Positions 34,495-43,644 of a stretch of 50,847 nt of DNA are shown one piece after another (position 1 is the first letter of the stretch; each line of letters starts with the position of its first letter). Origin of the DNA: Rhizobium sullae (GTDB lineage Bacteria > Pseudomonadota > Alphaproteobacteria > Rhizobiales > Rhizobiaceae). Below the pieces are notes generated by a model, which saw nothing but the letters and a program-made list of their open reading frames with translations, was not told the DNA's origin and searched no databases. The stretch is taken from NCBI RefSeq assembly GCF_900169785.1, contig NZ_FWER01000060.1, positions 1 through 50,847 on the forward strand. Direction: 5' to 3'. The position numbers and the translations under genes are program-made.

Positions 34495-35913
34495 ATGAAC
34501 AGACGGGACACACTGTTGGCGTCAGGTGCTGTAGCAGCCGCGCTCCTCGGCGGGGCATTGCTGGCGCCTGTGGTCTACTCCCAAGAGATATCCGCGAAAG
34601 ATGCGCGAGCCATCGCCAAAGAAGCCTACATTTATGGCTTCCCGCTCGTGGACAGCTATCGCATCCAGTACTCTTACTTCGTCGATCGGAACGATGCCGA
34701 GTACAAGGCCCCCTGGAACGCCCTCGTCAACAATGCCCGCGTCTACACGCCGGACGACAAAGCGATCCAGACCCCCAATTCCGATACGCCCTACTCTTAT
34801 GTCGGGGCTGACCTTCGCGCCGAACCGCTCGTGTTCACGGTACCTGAGATCGAGCAGGGCCGCTACTACTCCCTGCAATTCATCGACATGTACACGTTCA
34901 ACTTCGCCTATGTCGGGAGCCGCGCAACGGGCAACGGCGCTGGAAGCTACCTGCTTGCAGGACCGGGCTGGCAGGGCGAGAAGCCGGAAGGTATCAAGGA
35001 TGTTATCCGGTCGGAGACCGAATTTGCCTTTATCCTTTACCGAACACAGCTGTTCGGCCCGGATGACATCGACAACGTCAAGAAAGTTCAGGCAGGCTAC
35101 AAGGTCCAGCCGCTCTCGTCGTTTCTCGGCCAACCGGCTCCCGCGCCAGCCCCGACTGCAGACTTCGTCAAGCCGCTGAGCGCGGAAGACGAAAAGACAT
35201 CGCTGGAGTTTTTCAATGAACTCAATTTTATTCTTCAGTTCTGCCCGGTGCACCCGTCAGAGACCGAAACGATGGCGCGCTTCGCCAAGCTTGGTATCGG
35301 GGCCGGCAAGAAATTTGATGCCGCCAACCTGCCTGCCGACATTCGGGAGGCGATCACGGCGGGCATGGTCGACGCGTGGGCCGCGTTCAAGGAGTACAAG
35401 GAAACGCAGCTTGACACCGGAAAGCGGACCAGTGCGGACAGTTTCGGGACGCGCGAGTACCTGAACGGGAGCTACATCGATCGAATGTCGGGGGCGGTTC
35501 TTGGCATCTATGGCAACTCTAAAGACGAGGCCATTTACCCCGTCTATTTCATCGACAACGACAAGAACCCGCCGAACGGTGCCAATCGTTACCGGATAAA
35601 CTTCAAGCCCGGCCAGTTGCCTCCCGTCCACGCCTTCTGGTCGTTGACGCTGTACGAGCTGCCCTCAAGCCTGCTCTCCGCCAATCCGATCAACCGCTAT
35701 CTCATCAACTCGCCGATGCTGCCCGATCTGAGAAAGGACAGCGACGGCGGGCTGACTCTCCACGTCCAGCACGAGTCGCCCGGAGCCGACGAGGAAGCAA
35801 ACTGGCTTCCGGCGCCGGCCGGCCCGTTTTTCATGGCGATGCGTCTTTACTGGCCGAAGCAGGACGCATTGGACGGAAAATGGAAAGCGCCGCCGCTCGA
35901 AAGGGTAAACTGA
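34495..35913 (+). CDS. Exported DUF1254/DUF1214 protein A
   Basis: A 472-residue protein of the DUF1254 (N-terminal) plus DUF1214 (C-terminal) family, COG5361, function unknown. A twin-arginine-like signal is present (MNRRDTLLASGAVAAALLGG) with likely cleavage near VVYSQ. DUF1254 features about residues 45-170: IQTPNSDTPYSYVGADLRAE and GRYYSLQFIDMYTFNFAYVG. DUF1214 features about 360-465: HAFWSLTLYELP, EEANWLPAPAGPF, and LDGKWKAPP at the end. The start has AGGAGG just upstream. Followed after 18 bases by a second family member on the same strand. It lies next to a mobile remnant, suggesting an acquired island. Confidence 0.9.
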   Translation: MNRRDTLLASGAVAAALLGGALLAPVVYSQEISAKDARAIAKEAYIYGFPLVDSYRIQYSYFVDRNDAEYKAPWNALVNNARVYTPDDKAIQTPNSDTPYSYVGADLRAEPLVFTVPEIEQGRYYSLQFIDMYTFNFAYVGSRATGNGAGSYLLAGPGWQGEKPEGIKDVIRSETEFAFILYRTQLFGPDDIDNVKKVQAGYKVQPLSSFLGQPAPAPAPTADFVKPLSAEDEKTSLEFFNELNFILQFCPVHPSETETMARFAKLGIGAGKKFDAANLPADIREAITAGMVDAWAAFKEYKETQLDTGKRTSADSFGTREYLNGSYIDRMSGAVLGIYGNSKDEAIYPVYFIDNDKNPPNGANRYRINFKPGQLPPVHAFWSLTLYELPSSLLSANPINRYLINSPMLPDLRKDSDGGLTLHVQHESPGADEEANWLPAPAGPFFMAMRLYWPKQDALDGKWKAPPLERVN

Positions 35914-35931
35914 ACTGAAGGGAGGGTTCCC

Positions 35932-36957
35932 ATGAACATCAGACATCCCGCGTTCGCCGCAGTGGTCGGACTCGCCGCAATGGTAGGGTGGCCGGCGGCA
36001 GCGATTGCTGCAGAGGCTGTCACTGTGGACAATTTTATTCGGGCCGAGAGCGACCTCTACTTCAGCAACATCGTCAAGGACGGAGGTTTTGGCAAATTCA
36101 ATCATCGTCGTGAACCTGCCACGATCGACAGCCAGACGGTCATACGTCTCAACCGCGACACGCTCTACTCCGCCGCCGTGTTCGATCTCGACGCCGGGCC
36201 GGTGACGATTACTCTTCCGGATGCAGGCGAACGGTTCATGTCCCTGCTGGCCATCAACGAAGATCACTATGTGTCAGCGGTAGCATATGACGGCGAAAGC
36301 ACCTTCGCGAAGGACGAAGTTGGCACGCGGTATCTGGTGATCGCTATCCGAACATTCGTCGATCCCGCTGACCCCGAGGACGTCAAGCAGGTCCATGAGT
36401 TGCAGGATGCCATCAAGATCGACCAGCCTGGAGGGCCGGGCGAGTTCGCGGTTCCGGAGTGGGACCCGGCTAGCCAGAAGAAAGTCAGGGATGCGCTTCT
36501 CGTTCTCGCGACGACCATGCCCGACTTCAACAATGCGTTCGGCTCCAAGGAGGAGGTGGACCCCGTTCGGCATCTGGTAAGCAGCGCTGCGGCCTGGGGC
36601 GGAAATCCCGACAAGGACGCCACTTATCTCAACATCACGCCGGCGAAGAACGATGGCGAGACAGTCTACAAGCTGAATGTGAAGGACGTTCCGGTCGACG
36701 GCTTCTGGTCGATCAGCCTCTACAACGCCGAAGGTTACTTTGAGAAGAATCCTTACGATGCCTATTCGCTCAACAATGTCACGGCCGAGAAAAGCAGTGA
36801 TGGTTCGATCGATGTCCAGTTCGGCGGCTGCGACGGCAAAATTCCGAATTGCTTGCCCATCATGAAGGGATGGAACTATACGGTCCGGCTTTATCGTCCA
36901 CGCGCCACGATTCTCGACGGAAGTTGGGCTTTCCCGGAGCCCCAACCTTCGACTTGA
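35932..36957 (+). CDS. Exported DUF1254/DUF1214-type protein B (short form)
   Basis: A 341-residue paralogue of the same superfamily with a Sec signal peptide (MNIRHPAFAAVVGLAAMVGW, cleavage near AIAAEA). The core phrases are recognisable: VIRLNRDTLYSAAVFDLDAG, AINEDHYVSAVAYDGE, VPVDGFWSISLYNAEGYFEK and LYRPRATILDGSWAFPEP. It is shorter than its neighbours and, in place of the NWLPAP motif, has a cysteine pair (GGCDGKIPNCLP) that could form a disulfide in the periplasm. Probably co-transcribed with the upstream paralogue. Function unknown. Confidence 0.87.
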   Translation: MNIRHPAFAAVVGLAAMVGWPAAAIAAEAVTVDNFIRAESDLYFSNIVKDGGFGKFNHRREPATIDSQTVIRLNRDTLYSAAVFDLDAGPVTITLPDAGERFMSLLAINEDHYVSAVAYDGESTFAKDEVGTRYLVIAIRTFVDPADPEDVKQVHELQDAIKIDQPGGPGEFAVPEWDPASQKKVRDALLVLATTMPDFNNAFGSKEEVDPVRHLVSSAAAWGGNPDKDATYLNITPAKNDGETVYKLNVKDVPVDGFWSISLYNAEGYFEKNPYDAYSLNNVTAEKSSDGSIDVQFGGCDGKIPNCLPIMKGWNYTVRLYRPRATILDGSWAFPEPQPST

Positions 36958-37029
36958 AGGTGCAGGTATCTACATCAGGTAAACATGGTCGCGGGACGTT
37001 GCCCAGGTCCGCCTTGGTCTAGGGACGTA

Positions 37030-37051
37030 GGACTTCGTCGAACGAAGGTCC
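37030..37051. terminator. Hairpin in the 361-base gap between convergent genes
   Basis: GGACTTCGT (37030-37038) pairs with ACGAAGGTCC (37042-37051) with one bulge. It lies in the gap 36958-37318 between a DUF1254-type gene and the convergent transporter-like gene, so it is a plausible bidirectional terminator. A weaker GGAGG/CCTCC hairpin lies near 37180-37200. I see no gene in the rest of this gap. Confidence 0.45.
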
Positions 37052-37318
37052 TTGAAGGGTCGACTCCGGCTGTAGCGCGAATGTCGGCTTTGAAGCAGCG
37101 CCCGGAATGTCCGGAATTTGGGGCCATTACTCGTTCACTTGCCGGGCTGGTACGGCAAAGAACACCCGATGCGGCTGTAGGAGGTTGTTCAGCCTCCGAA
37201 TTCGCCTCGCTCGGCCTAGTCGGCTCGACTGCGCCATTTCTAGACATTTGAGGCGGCGGACTTCAACAGCGGCTTACGAGGGGTTATCCGCCTTTCGCTT
37301 CATGCCGGCCTTTCGCGC

Positions 37319-38111
37319 CTATTTTTTCGGGAACAGGAAGGTGACGGCGGTACGGAAACCGAAACCCTCCGCCCCTCCCTCGGGACTCTCGGCCCAATAG
37401 CGGACGCCGGCCTGCAAGCTGACCGGCTGTTGGCCGAACTTGACGAGTTTGCTGATTGTGAAATTCACCGGCACGGACCAGGATTCACTTTTCCAGTCAT
37501 AGGTGGACTCCGTGTTGAGCGCGAAGGTCCAGGCGTCGGGCGTCGTGTAGGAGATGAACGGTTGCAGGCAGGTGGCGCTGACGTCGATGCGATTGTCGTC
37601 GCCTGCGAAGGACCAGATGTGATTGGCCAGCATGCCGTAGGTCCAGGGGCCTGACTGCTTCAACGCCACGCCGGTCGGGCCGGCGCCCCATTTCTCGCCG
37701 CCGAGCAGCGGGTCGGTGCCGGTGGGCAGCAGGAATACCGGCCCGACGCCCCAGATGATGCCGCCGGGGCCGGGCGCCTTGGGTGAGAAGAACAGGCTCT
37801 GCACGGTGTCGCCGAGACCGAACTGATCGCCGGACGGCCCGGCGATATCCTCCTGCCAGATAACCGGCACGATCGTGCGCGAGATCAGGTTCCAGTCCTC
37901 GTTGAGCGATATCGGGATCACCGGCTGGATGTTCAGCGTCACCCTGTCGCCGTCGGTCGGCCCGAAGCCGCTGTCGTAGTTGAACTGGAACGGCACGCTG
38001 ATCAGCGAAGCGATCGGGTTCGACAATTGCTTCGCAAGATCGGCGTCCTGGGCGGAAGCCGCGCTCCCGGACGCGAATGCGGACACCACCAGGGCGGACC
38101 AGTGATCTCAT
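37319..38111 (-). pseudogene. Outer-membrane beta-barrel transporter-like gene with frameshifted signal peptide
   Basis: The frame encodes about 256 residues beginning SAFASGSAASAQDADLAKQL, then repeated beta-strand-like segments with aromatic ends (FQFNYDSGFGPTDGDRVTLN, IQPVIPISLNEDWNLISRTI) and a terminal TAVTFLFPKK ending in charged residues. It resembles barrel proteins annotated as transporter or neuromedin U. The only good ribosome site (GAGGAGG) precedes an ATG at 38111, but that frame (MRSLVRPGGV...) must shift by one base near 38088 to join the rest of the signal peptide. Without the shift, translation must begin at a GTG (38089) with no ribosome site. So it is probably a pseudogene, or a base-call error. 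Confidence 0.7.
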
Positions 38112-38264
38112 CTCAGAACCCTCCTCGACCCCCCAGTCGCTTCCTTGTGGCGTGCCCGGGCGACCATCGACAATCCGTCATTCAACCTTCCCGAAGTCGC
38201 CGGGGCTTCCACTGTGGTCGAAGAATTTGCCAGCGCGCATTTGCGCCCGCTGGCATTAGGCATG

Positions 38265-39818
38265 CTATTGAACCGCCTCGATCTTCGGCGGCTGCCAGGA
38301 ACCGTCGAGAATGGCTTCCTTGCCCCAGTAGGCGCGGATGTACAGCGAGAATGTTCCGCCCGGCGCCGGCAGCCAGTTCGCCTCCTTGTCTGCTCCTGGC
38401 GATTTAGCGCCGGCATAGAGGGTCAGCGAACCATCGGCGTTGCGCTGAAGGTTCTTGTTCTTGGTGCCGAGCGAGTAGCGCCTGAGGTCGTTTGCGTGGA
38501 AGAGATGCTTGTCGTTGTAGAGAGTCAATGACCAGAAGCCGTTGACCGGCGGTTCCTGTCCCGCCGCGAACGTGACCGCATAGCTGCCACTACCAGTGAG
38601 TTGGTCACCCGTGCCGTCGTGATCGGTGTAGAAATATTGAGTTTCGTTCGGCCGGTTGTCGAACATGTTCGACTTCGCCGTGCCGGTGCGATTGTAGTAG
38701 TCGATGCCCCATTGCGCGTTATTGGTCGAGCGGTTCCAGCCGTTGCCGGCGGGTCGTCCGTTGTACTTCCACTGGAAGAAGGGAAGGATGACCTTCTCTT
38801 CAGTCTCGACGGCCGTGTCGACCAGCAGCTTTTTCAGCTCGGGATCCTTTGCCGAGACATCAAGCAGCAGGCGGAATTGTTGATATAGAGCTTCCTCACC
38901 CGGCAAAGGATCGAGCATGGCCAGCACCTCGCCGAACTGATCAAAGAATTTTTCCGGCTCCACCCACTTCGTTTCTCCGCCGCCGCTGCTACCATCCGGC
39001 GGCGGAGCCGGGAGGTCCGGCACATTGACCCACTCGATCGTCTTCATCTCGCCAGTGAAATCCTTGAGCGGGTAGAAGACGATCTGGTTAATCGCGGCCT
39101 GGATCGCCTGCTTGTCCTCCGGCGTATCGTCCTGGAAAATGCGCGGGATCGCGTTGGCCAGCACCGTCGGGCAACGCACGATATCGGTGATGCCGGCGGG
39201 CTTCAGACCATTCCATCTCGGACCCACCAGCAGATAGAAACCGGGCTTTGTTCCGTAGGGTTTGCCGATATGACCGAATTGATCGGTACGCTGATCATAC
39301 AAGGCATAGACCCAGAAGCGGTCGCCGAAGTCCGGCACCTGCGCGACCACAGGCTCCTCGTCGAGCGAGAAGAACCCTAAACCATAGACCACGTCCTGAT
39401 TGGGGCAGGTGACGAAAGTTTCCTCAGGCACTATGTAGTCGTGCAGCATCCCAATCTGGCCGCGCGGCGCGCTCGGCAGAATGCCGCCGACAAGTCCCGG
39501 CCGCGGGGCCTGCGTGGTCCTGGCGTTGCGGTTGATCATGTTGACCATGGGCCAGCCCCAGATATAGGCCGTCTGCGCGATGGCGCGGGCATAACCGGGT
39601 TGCATCTCGATACCTGTTGCCGGCTGGGTTACCTCAGTCTGTGCAGCCATGCCCTGCGCATTCGTCGTCGCTGCCGCCGCAACCACTGCCGCAGACGATA
39701 GGGCAGCAGGGACGGCTGCTCTGCCTCCAACCGTGGCAAGGGCGGCGGCGGCACCGAGCCCGCTCTTGAGTGCATCGCGCCGGGTGACTTTCAGATTACT
39801 GCTCGTATCGGGATTCAT
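38265..39818 (-). CDS. Exported DUF1254/DUF1214 protein C
   Basis: A 517-residue paralogue. The N-terminus is a clear twin-arginine signal (TRRDALKSGLGAAAALATVG) followed by an Ala-rich stretch. DUF1254 region about 100-220: YARAIAQTAYIWGWPMVNMI, CPNQDVVYGLGFFSLDEEPV and RFWVYALYDQRTDQFGHIG. DUF1214 region about 405-510: PVNGFWSLTLYNDKHLF, EANWLPAPGGTFSLYIRAYW and ILDGSWQPP. The ATG at 39818 is preceded by GGAGG; the longer frame reaching 40043 overlaps the next gene. Function unknown. Confidence 0.9.
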   Translation of the reverse strand: MNPDTSSNLKVTRRDALKSGLGAAAALATVGGRAAVPAALSSAAVVAAAATTNAQGMAAQTEVTQPATGIEMQPGYARAIAQTAYIWGWPMVNMINRNARTTQAPRPGLVGGILPSAPRGQIGMLHDYIVPEETFVTCPNQDVVYGLGFFSLDEEPVVAQVPDFGDRFWVYALYDQRTDQFGHIGKPYGTKPGFYLLVGPRWNGLKPAGITDIVRCPTVLANAIPRIFQDDTPEDKQAIQAAINQIVFYPLKDFTGEMKTIEWVNVPDLPAPPPDGSSGGGETKWVEPEKFFDQFGEVLAMLDPLPGEEALYQQFRLLLDVSAKDPELKKLLVDTAVETEEKVILPFFQWKYNGRPAGNGWNRSTNNAQWGIDYYNRTGTAKSNMFDNRPNETQYFYTDHDGTGDQLTGSGSYAVTFAAGQEPPVNGFWSLTLYNDKHLFHANDLRRYSLGTKNKNLQRNADGSLTLYAGAKSPGADKEANWLPAPGGTFSLYIRAYWGKEAILDGSWQPPKIEAVQ

Positions 39819-39886
39819 TGCATCATCCTCCGGGATCGGGGCCTCAGGCCATGAATAAGGGCGCCCCCACGAGCGCGCCCGGGTTG

Positions 39887-41371
39887 TCACTTCACCTTGA
39901 CGACATCGTCGGGTCTCCACGTCTGGTCGAAGAATTCGACGCCTGTTCCATAGAGTCGGACCGTGACGAGGAAGTTTCGGTCGGGAACCGTCTGAATCCA
40001 GTTCGTGTCGGCAGCGTCGCCTGGCTTCTCGGGACCGAACCACAGGTCGACCGAGCCGTCCGCGTTGGTAGCAACATCGTTCATGCCGTTGATCGAGGGC
40101 ATGAGTTGCGGCGCAGCGACCATCGAACCATCGGTGATGTTGTATGCCGTCACCGCCCAGAACAGGGCAGCCGGCGGGTTCGGCGGCAGGTGCAGTCTAT
40201 AGGCTTTGCCTCCCTCGAGGAAATCGCCGTCGGCGTCTCGCAATGTAGTGGGATATTTCGACCCCGCGCCGAGCGTCCGCATCACCATCGCCGGCGCCGA
40301 GGAATAGGCGACTTGGAAATAGGTGGCGCGCTGATTCACGTCGAGATAGCTGTCCTGAAGCCATTCCGATGTCGCGCTGCCCCAGGCATTGAAGTACTGC
40401 CGATCCGGATAGTAGCGGTCGCGGCCGTCGGACCGCCAGTCCTGCCGCAGCGCCATGATCATCTTTGGCGCAGTTTCGACAGCCTTCTGCAACAGTTCCT
40501 TTTGCTTGTCCGTCGGCTCGAAGGGCTGACCCTTGACAATGCCGATCGAGGCAAGCACCCCGCGAACCTCGGGAGCGATGGCGGCGACCGGCTCGTAGTC
40601 GACAAGCTCCTTGAGCTTGGTCCAGTAGCTCATGTCGACCGGATACATCATGTTGACGTCCTGCCCCGAGCCGTTCGGGAACTCCATCGGCTTGACCTCC
40701 TTCTCCGAGGTCCAGAGCGGGTAGACGCGGGTCTGTTCGGCCGCCGCCACCGCTGGCGCAGGGTCCGGCCCCTTGTCGCCCTTAGGCATGATGGTGCGGA
40801 AGAACAGGAAGACGTTGTAGGTCGGCGAGGTGAACGTGTAATAGCCCTGCGGAACTTGCCCGTCATAGTCCGGCGGCAAAAGGAGGTAGAGGCCGCCGCG
40901 GGCACGGTCCGGCCCGATTGCGCCGACATCGGTGATCGTGCGCTGGAAGAAGTCGGTGAACATGCCGATCAGGTTCGGCGGCGCGGCGACGACAAGCGGA
41001 CCCGTCTCCTTCAAATCGAGGTAGCTCATCGAATAGATCACGTCGGCGTTCGGCGTCGGCACCCAGGCGCGGCTGTCCATCCTTTCTTTCCAGATCGGCA
41101 GCACGTTGTAGCCCGCTCCGAACTTCGCCTCCGAGCCGTCGCGCATGCCGATGACGTTCAGGGCCGGCAGCGTACGAAAATAGGCGTCGATGGCGCGCTG
41201 GTAGTAAAGCTCGTCGCGCAGCTTTGCCGCCTCCGCCTGGTCCAGCCATTTGCCGCCGTTGATCTGCTCCATCAACGGCGTCATTGGTGGCTCTGTCTCT
41301 TGGGCCAAGACCGTGGAAGCTGACAGCGCTGACGTTATCGCTGCCGTCAGAAAAATTACCTTCGAGTTCAT
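39887..41371 (-). CDS. Exported DUF1254/DUF1214 protein D
   Basis: A 494-residue paralogue with a Sec signal (MNSKVIFLTAAITSALSAST, cleavage after VLA before QETEPP). DUF1254 region about 75-200: VPTPNADVIYSMSYLDLKET and LLLPPDYDGQVPQGYYTFTS. DUF1214 region about 375-480: ALFWAVTAYNITDGSMV, ADTNWIQTVPDRNFLVTVRL and FFDQTWRPDDVVK. The ATG at 41371 follows AGGAGG. It lies 19 bases downstream of the SMI1/KNR4-like gene and upstream of paralogue C, so these three probably share a transcript. Confidence 0.9.
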   Translation of the reverse strand: MNSKVIFLTAAITSALSASTVLAQETEPPMTPLMEQINGGKWLDQAEAAKLRDELYYQRAIDAYFRTLPALNVIGMRDGSEAKFGAGYNVLPIWKERMDSRAWVPTPNADVIYSMSYLDLKETGPLVVAAPPNLIGMFTDFFQRTITDVGAIGPDRARGGLYLLLPPDYDGQVPQGYYTFTSPTYNVFLFFRTIMPKGDKGPDPAPAVAAAEQTRVYPLWTSEKEVKPMEFPNGSGQDVNMMYPVDMSYWTKLKELVDYEPVAAIAPEVRGVLASIGIVKGQPFEPTDKQKELLQKAVETAPKMIMALRQDWRSDGRDRYYPDRQYFNAWGSATSEWLQDSYLDVNQRATYFQVAYSSAPAMVMRTLGAGSKYPTTLRDADGDFLEGGKAYRLHLPPNPPAALFWAVTAYNITDGSMVAAPQLMPSINGMNDVATNADGSVDLWFGPEKPGDAADTNWIQTVPDRNFLVTVRLYGTGVEFFDQTWRPDDVVKVK

Positions 41372-41390
41372 ATGCGCCTCCTATTGCCGA

Positions 41391-41963
41391 TCAATCACTC
41401 AAACCATCGTACCCATCGTCAATTCGCCACCTTCCGGCTTCGATACCATCCGCAACCCTTTGGAGAAGTTCGCCAATATTTGGGGCAATGGCCGTGCGCC
41501 CGGGCCAGTCGTAAAGAAACCATAGGACCTGGCCGAAACGTTCCGAAGGCTCCGGGCTGATATCGATGCAATAGTGATCACCCCGCGGGCTGCCGAAGAG
41601 AGGAAGCCAACTCGGCGACCATGCTGCCTGCCGGCGAGGCCCGCCCTTGGCCCTTGCGGCCAGATGCAGTTCGCCAGGAGCGCCGTAGCGGAGGCAAAGA
41701 TCCTCCCAGGCCACAGCCACAAGATCGAGGGGTAGCCATCGCTGATTCAGGTAAAGCGCGGGAGCTCCCTCTGGCTGGCCGTCATGGGCAGCGTAGAGAA
41801 GCCGAATGTCAGAAGGCAGTGCGTTGCCCAGCTTGGTCTCGATCCGTTGAAGTGTGGAGGCCTCTGCCCCTGGCCGGACGAACGGCAGACGGTCCGGGTG
41901 GTTGCGCGCAACCCACGCTTCGATGCGTCTTAGCAACCAGACCAAGTCAACGGCAGCCGACAT
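41391..41963 (-). CDS. SMI1/KNR4-like protein
   Basis: A 190-residue protein resembling the SMI1/KNR4 (SUKH) superfamily: STLQRIETKLGNALPSDIRL, LLYAAHDGQPEG, PLFGSPRGDHYCID and a late NIGELLQRVADGIEAGRW. In bacteria such domains are frequent as immunity proteins of polymorphic toxins, and in fungi they regulate cell-wall synthesis. No toxin gene is visible beside it. The ATG at 41963 follows AAGGAGG. It is the first gene of the minus-strand set with two DUF1254 proteins and is divergent from the AraC regulator across 164 bases that must hold both promoters. Confidence 0.78.
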   Translation of the reverse strand: MSAAVDLVWLLRRIEAWVARNHPDRLPFVRPGAEASTLQRIETKLGNALPSDIRLLYAAHDGQPEGAPALYLNQRWLPLDLVAVAWEDLCLRYGAPGELHLAARAKGGPRRQAAWSPSWLPLFGSPRGDHYCIDISPEPSERFGQVLWFLYDWPGRTAIAPNIGELLQRVADGIEAGRWRIDDGYDGLSD

Positions 41964-42127
41964 GGGCACCTCCTTCGTCAAAGTGAAGCGGCATTGATAC
42001 TTTCGGACAAGAAGTTGTGTACGAGGTTAGGCTTGCCACCGCCGGTCTCAAGACCATATCCGTGCCAAAACTTGACTGAGCGTGCCAAAGCGATGTGAAA
42101 CCTCGTGAGGAAGGAGGTGGGAGACCT

Positions 42128-43150
42128 ATGGACCCTTCGACTATTCCAAGCACCCACTTTGTGACCCAGCAATTCGATGCATGGCGAGAGAGCATCGCCG
42201 TGGTTTTTGACGTGGAGCGTCTTTCCCACGATGCCGACGCGACTTTCGACGCGAGGGTCGAGGCCTTTCAACTTGGTGACATGGTTGTCACCAACGCTGA
42301 TCTTGGCGGCCAACGGTATGTCAGATCCCCGGCGCGGCTGCGCCAGGATGGCATGGACCATTTTGTCCTCAACCTTTATCGGACAGGCGGCTGGAGAGCC
42401 CAGACGCCACGAGGCGAGTTCAAGGGTGCGGCCGGCCAGGTTTCCGTACTTGATCTCTCCTGTGAATTGATCAGTGATGAACCCGATTGCAGTCTCGTAG
42501 CGCTGTTCCTGCCGAGATCACTGCTTGAGGATCGACTCCCGAACCTCGGCGCTCTTCACGGCAGTGCTCCATCTGGTCCCCACGCCGTGCTGCTGGCGGA
42601 ATACATCGATATCCTCGCACGGCGGCTGCCCAGCTTGCCGGCGGGCGACGAACAGGCGCTGAGCCGAGCCACATGCGAAATGCTGACGGCTTGCCTTGCC
42701 CCCTCACTTGCCAATGTCGAGGCGGCGCGTCCGGGTCTCGAACTGGTCCTGCAGCGTCGGGCGAAGCGCTATGTCGAGGCACACCTCGATTCCGCCGACT
42801 TGAACATCGACGCGATCTGCAATGCCGTGGGTGTGTCCCGCAGAACGCTATACCGATTGTTCGACCGGGAGGGCGGTGTGCTGCGCTATGTCCAGAGCAG
42901 ACGGCTTGAGCGCGTAAGGGCGGCCTTGGCCGACCCGTGCGAAACCCGACGCATCTCGGATGTTGCTGCCGAGTTCGGATTTCTGCGCGGCGATCATTTT
43001 GCCCGCGCGTTCAAGCACCTGTACGGGCGATCAGCGCGAGACGTCCGCAATCTGACACACCGGGCTGCGGAAGTCCCCTCCGAAACTTCGCCCGCCAGGC
43101 TTGGCGGATCCGACGGATTCGACGACTGGATTCGCGCGCTCCCCGGATAG
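42128..43150 (+). CDS. AraC-family regulator with AraC_binding_2-type N-domain
   Basis: A 340-residue regulator. The N-terminal half (about 10-190) reads like the AraC_binding_2 domain seen in FeaR/NitR-type regulators (HFVTQQFDAWRESIAVVFDV, HFVLNLYRTGGWRAQ). The C-terminal half has a double helix-turn-helix (NIDAICNAVGVSRRTLYRLF and ISDVAAEFGFLRGDHFARAF). The ATG at 42128 follows GGGAG and AGGAGG; the frame opens at 42095. It is divergent from the SMI1/DUF1254 genes and is their likely regulator. Confidence 0.92.
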   Translation: MDPSTIPSTHFVTQQFDAWRESIAVVFDVERLSHDADATFDARVEAFQLGDMVVTNADLGGQRYVRSPARLRQDGMDHFVLNLYRTGGWRAQTPRGEFKGAAGQVSVLDLSCELISDEPDCSLVALFLPRSLLEDRLPNLGALHGSAPSGPHAVLLAEYIDILARRLPSLPAGDEQALSRATCEMLTACLAPSLANVEAARPGLELVLQRRAKRYVEAHLDSADLNIDAICNAVGVSRRTLYRLFDREGGVLRYVQSRRLERVRAALADPCETRRISDVAAEFGFLRGDHFARAFKHLYGRSARDVRNLTHRAAEVPSETSPARLGGSDGFDDWIRALPG

Positions 43151-43644
43151 TGCGAAGAGATTCGGCGCAACACTGCGGTCGCTCTGGCGACAGCTTTTTG
43201 TCCGAACTGCATGATCCATGAGCGATGAATGGGGCATTTATCCTGAAGCGAGTATTGCTAACTGTACGCTGGCCTGACCCGTCTCGCGCGCAAATCTGGA
43301 CGGCTGCGATGGGGCGCAGTCGAGCCGTTCACTGCAACTAGCGTCGATGACAGCGTCGGGTCAGAACTTCCGGTTCAGGCTGTGCGGCGGAAAGGCAGAG
43401 AGGGGTCGAACCTTGCTGATCAGGCAGCGGCGAAACGGCTACCGTGAATCTGTGTCCCGATAATGCACAGGGGCCGTGATGTGATGCCGACGCTGCCCGG
43501 CGTGGGTCGGGCGGCATCATCCGCCGAAGATTCAACCGGCAACCGCTGATAAACAGGATTTTCCTCCGTCCTGTCCGCCACAGTCGACGCATGCTGCCGG
43601 AGCCTGAACGCTAACCTTGCGCAAACGCCCAGCAAGGACATTTC
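43151..43644. other. Non-coding gap of about 490 bases before the aldehyde dehydrogenase
   Basis: No frame here has a ribosome site or recognisable family sequence; the open frames are low-complexity Arg-rich shadows. It must contain the promoter of the dehydrogenase operon starting at 43645. I could not fix a -10/-35 pair or operator. Confidence 0.5.

Noticed and set aside
37497..38111. 204-codon Arg-rich frame starting at the ATG of the barrel protein gene
   Set aside because: Only the first codons (signal-peptide start) are meaningful; the remainder is the out-of-frame shadow of the barrel gene.
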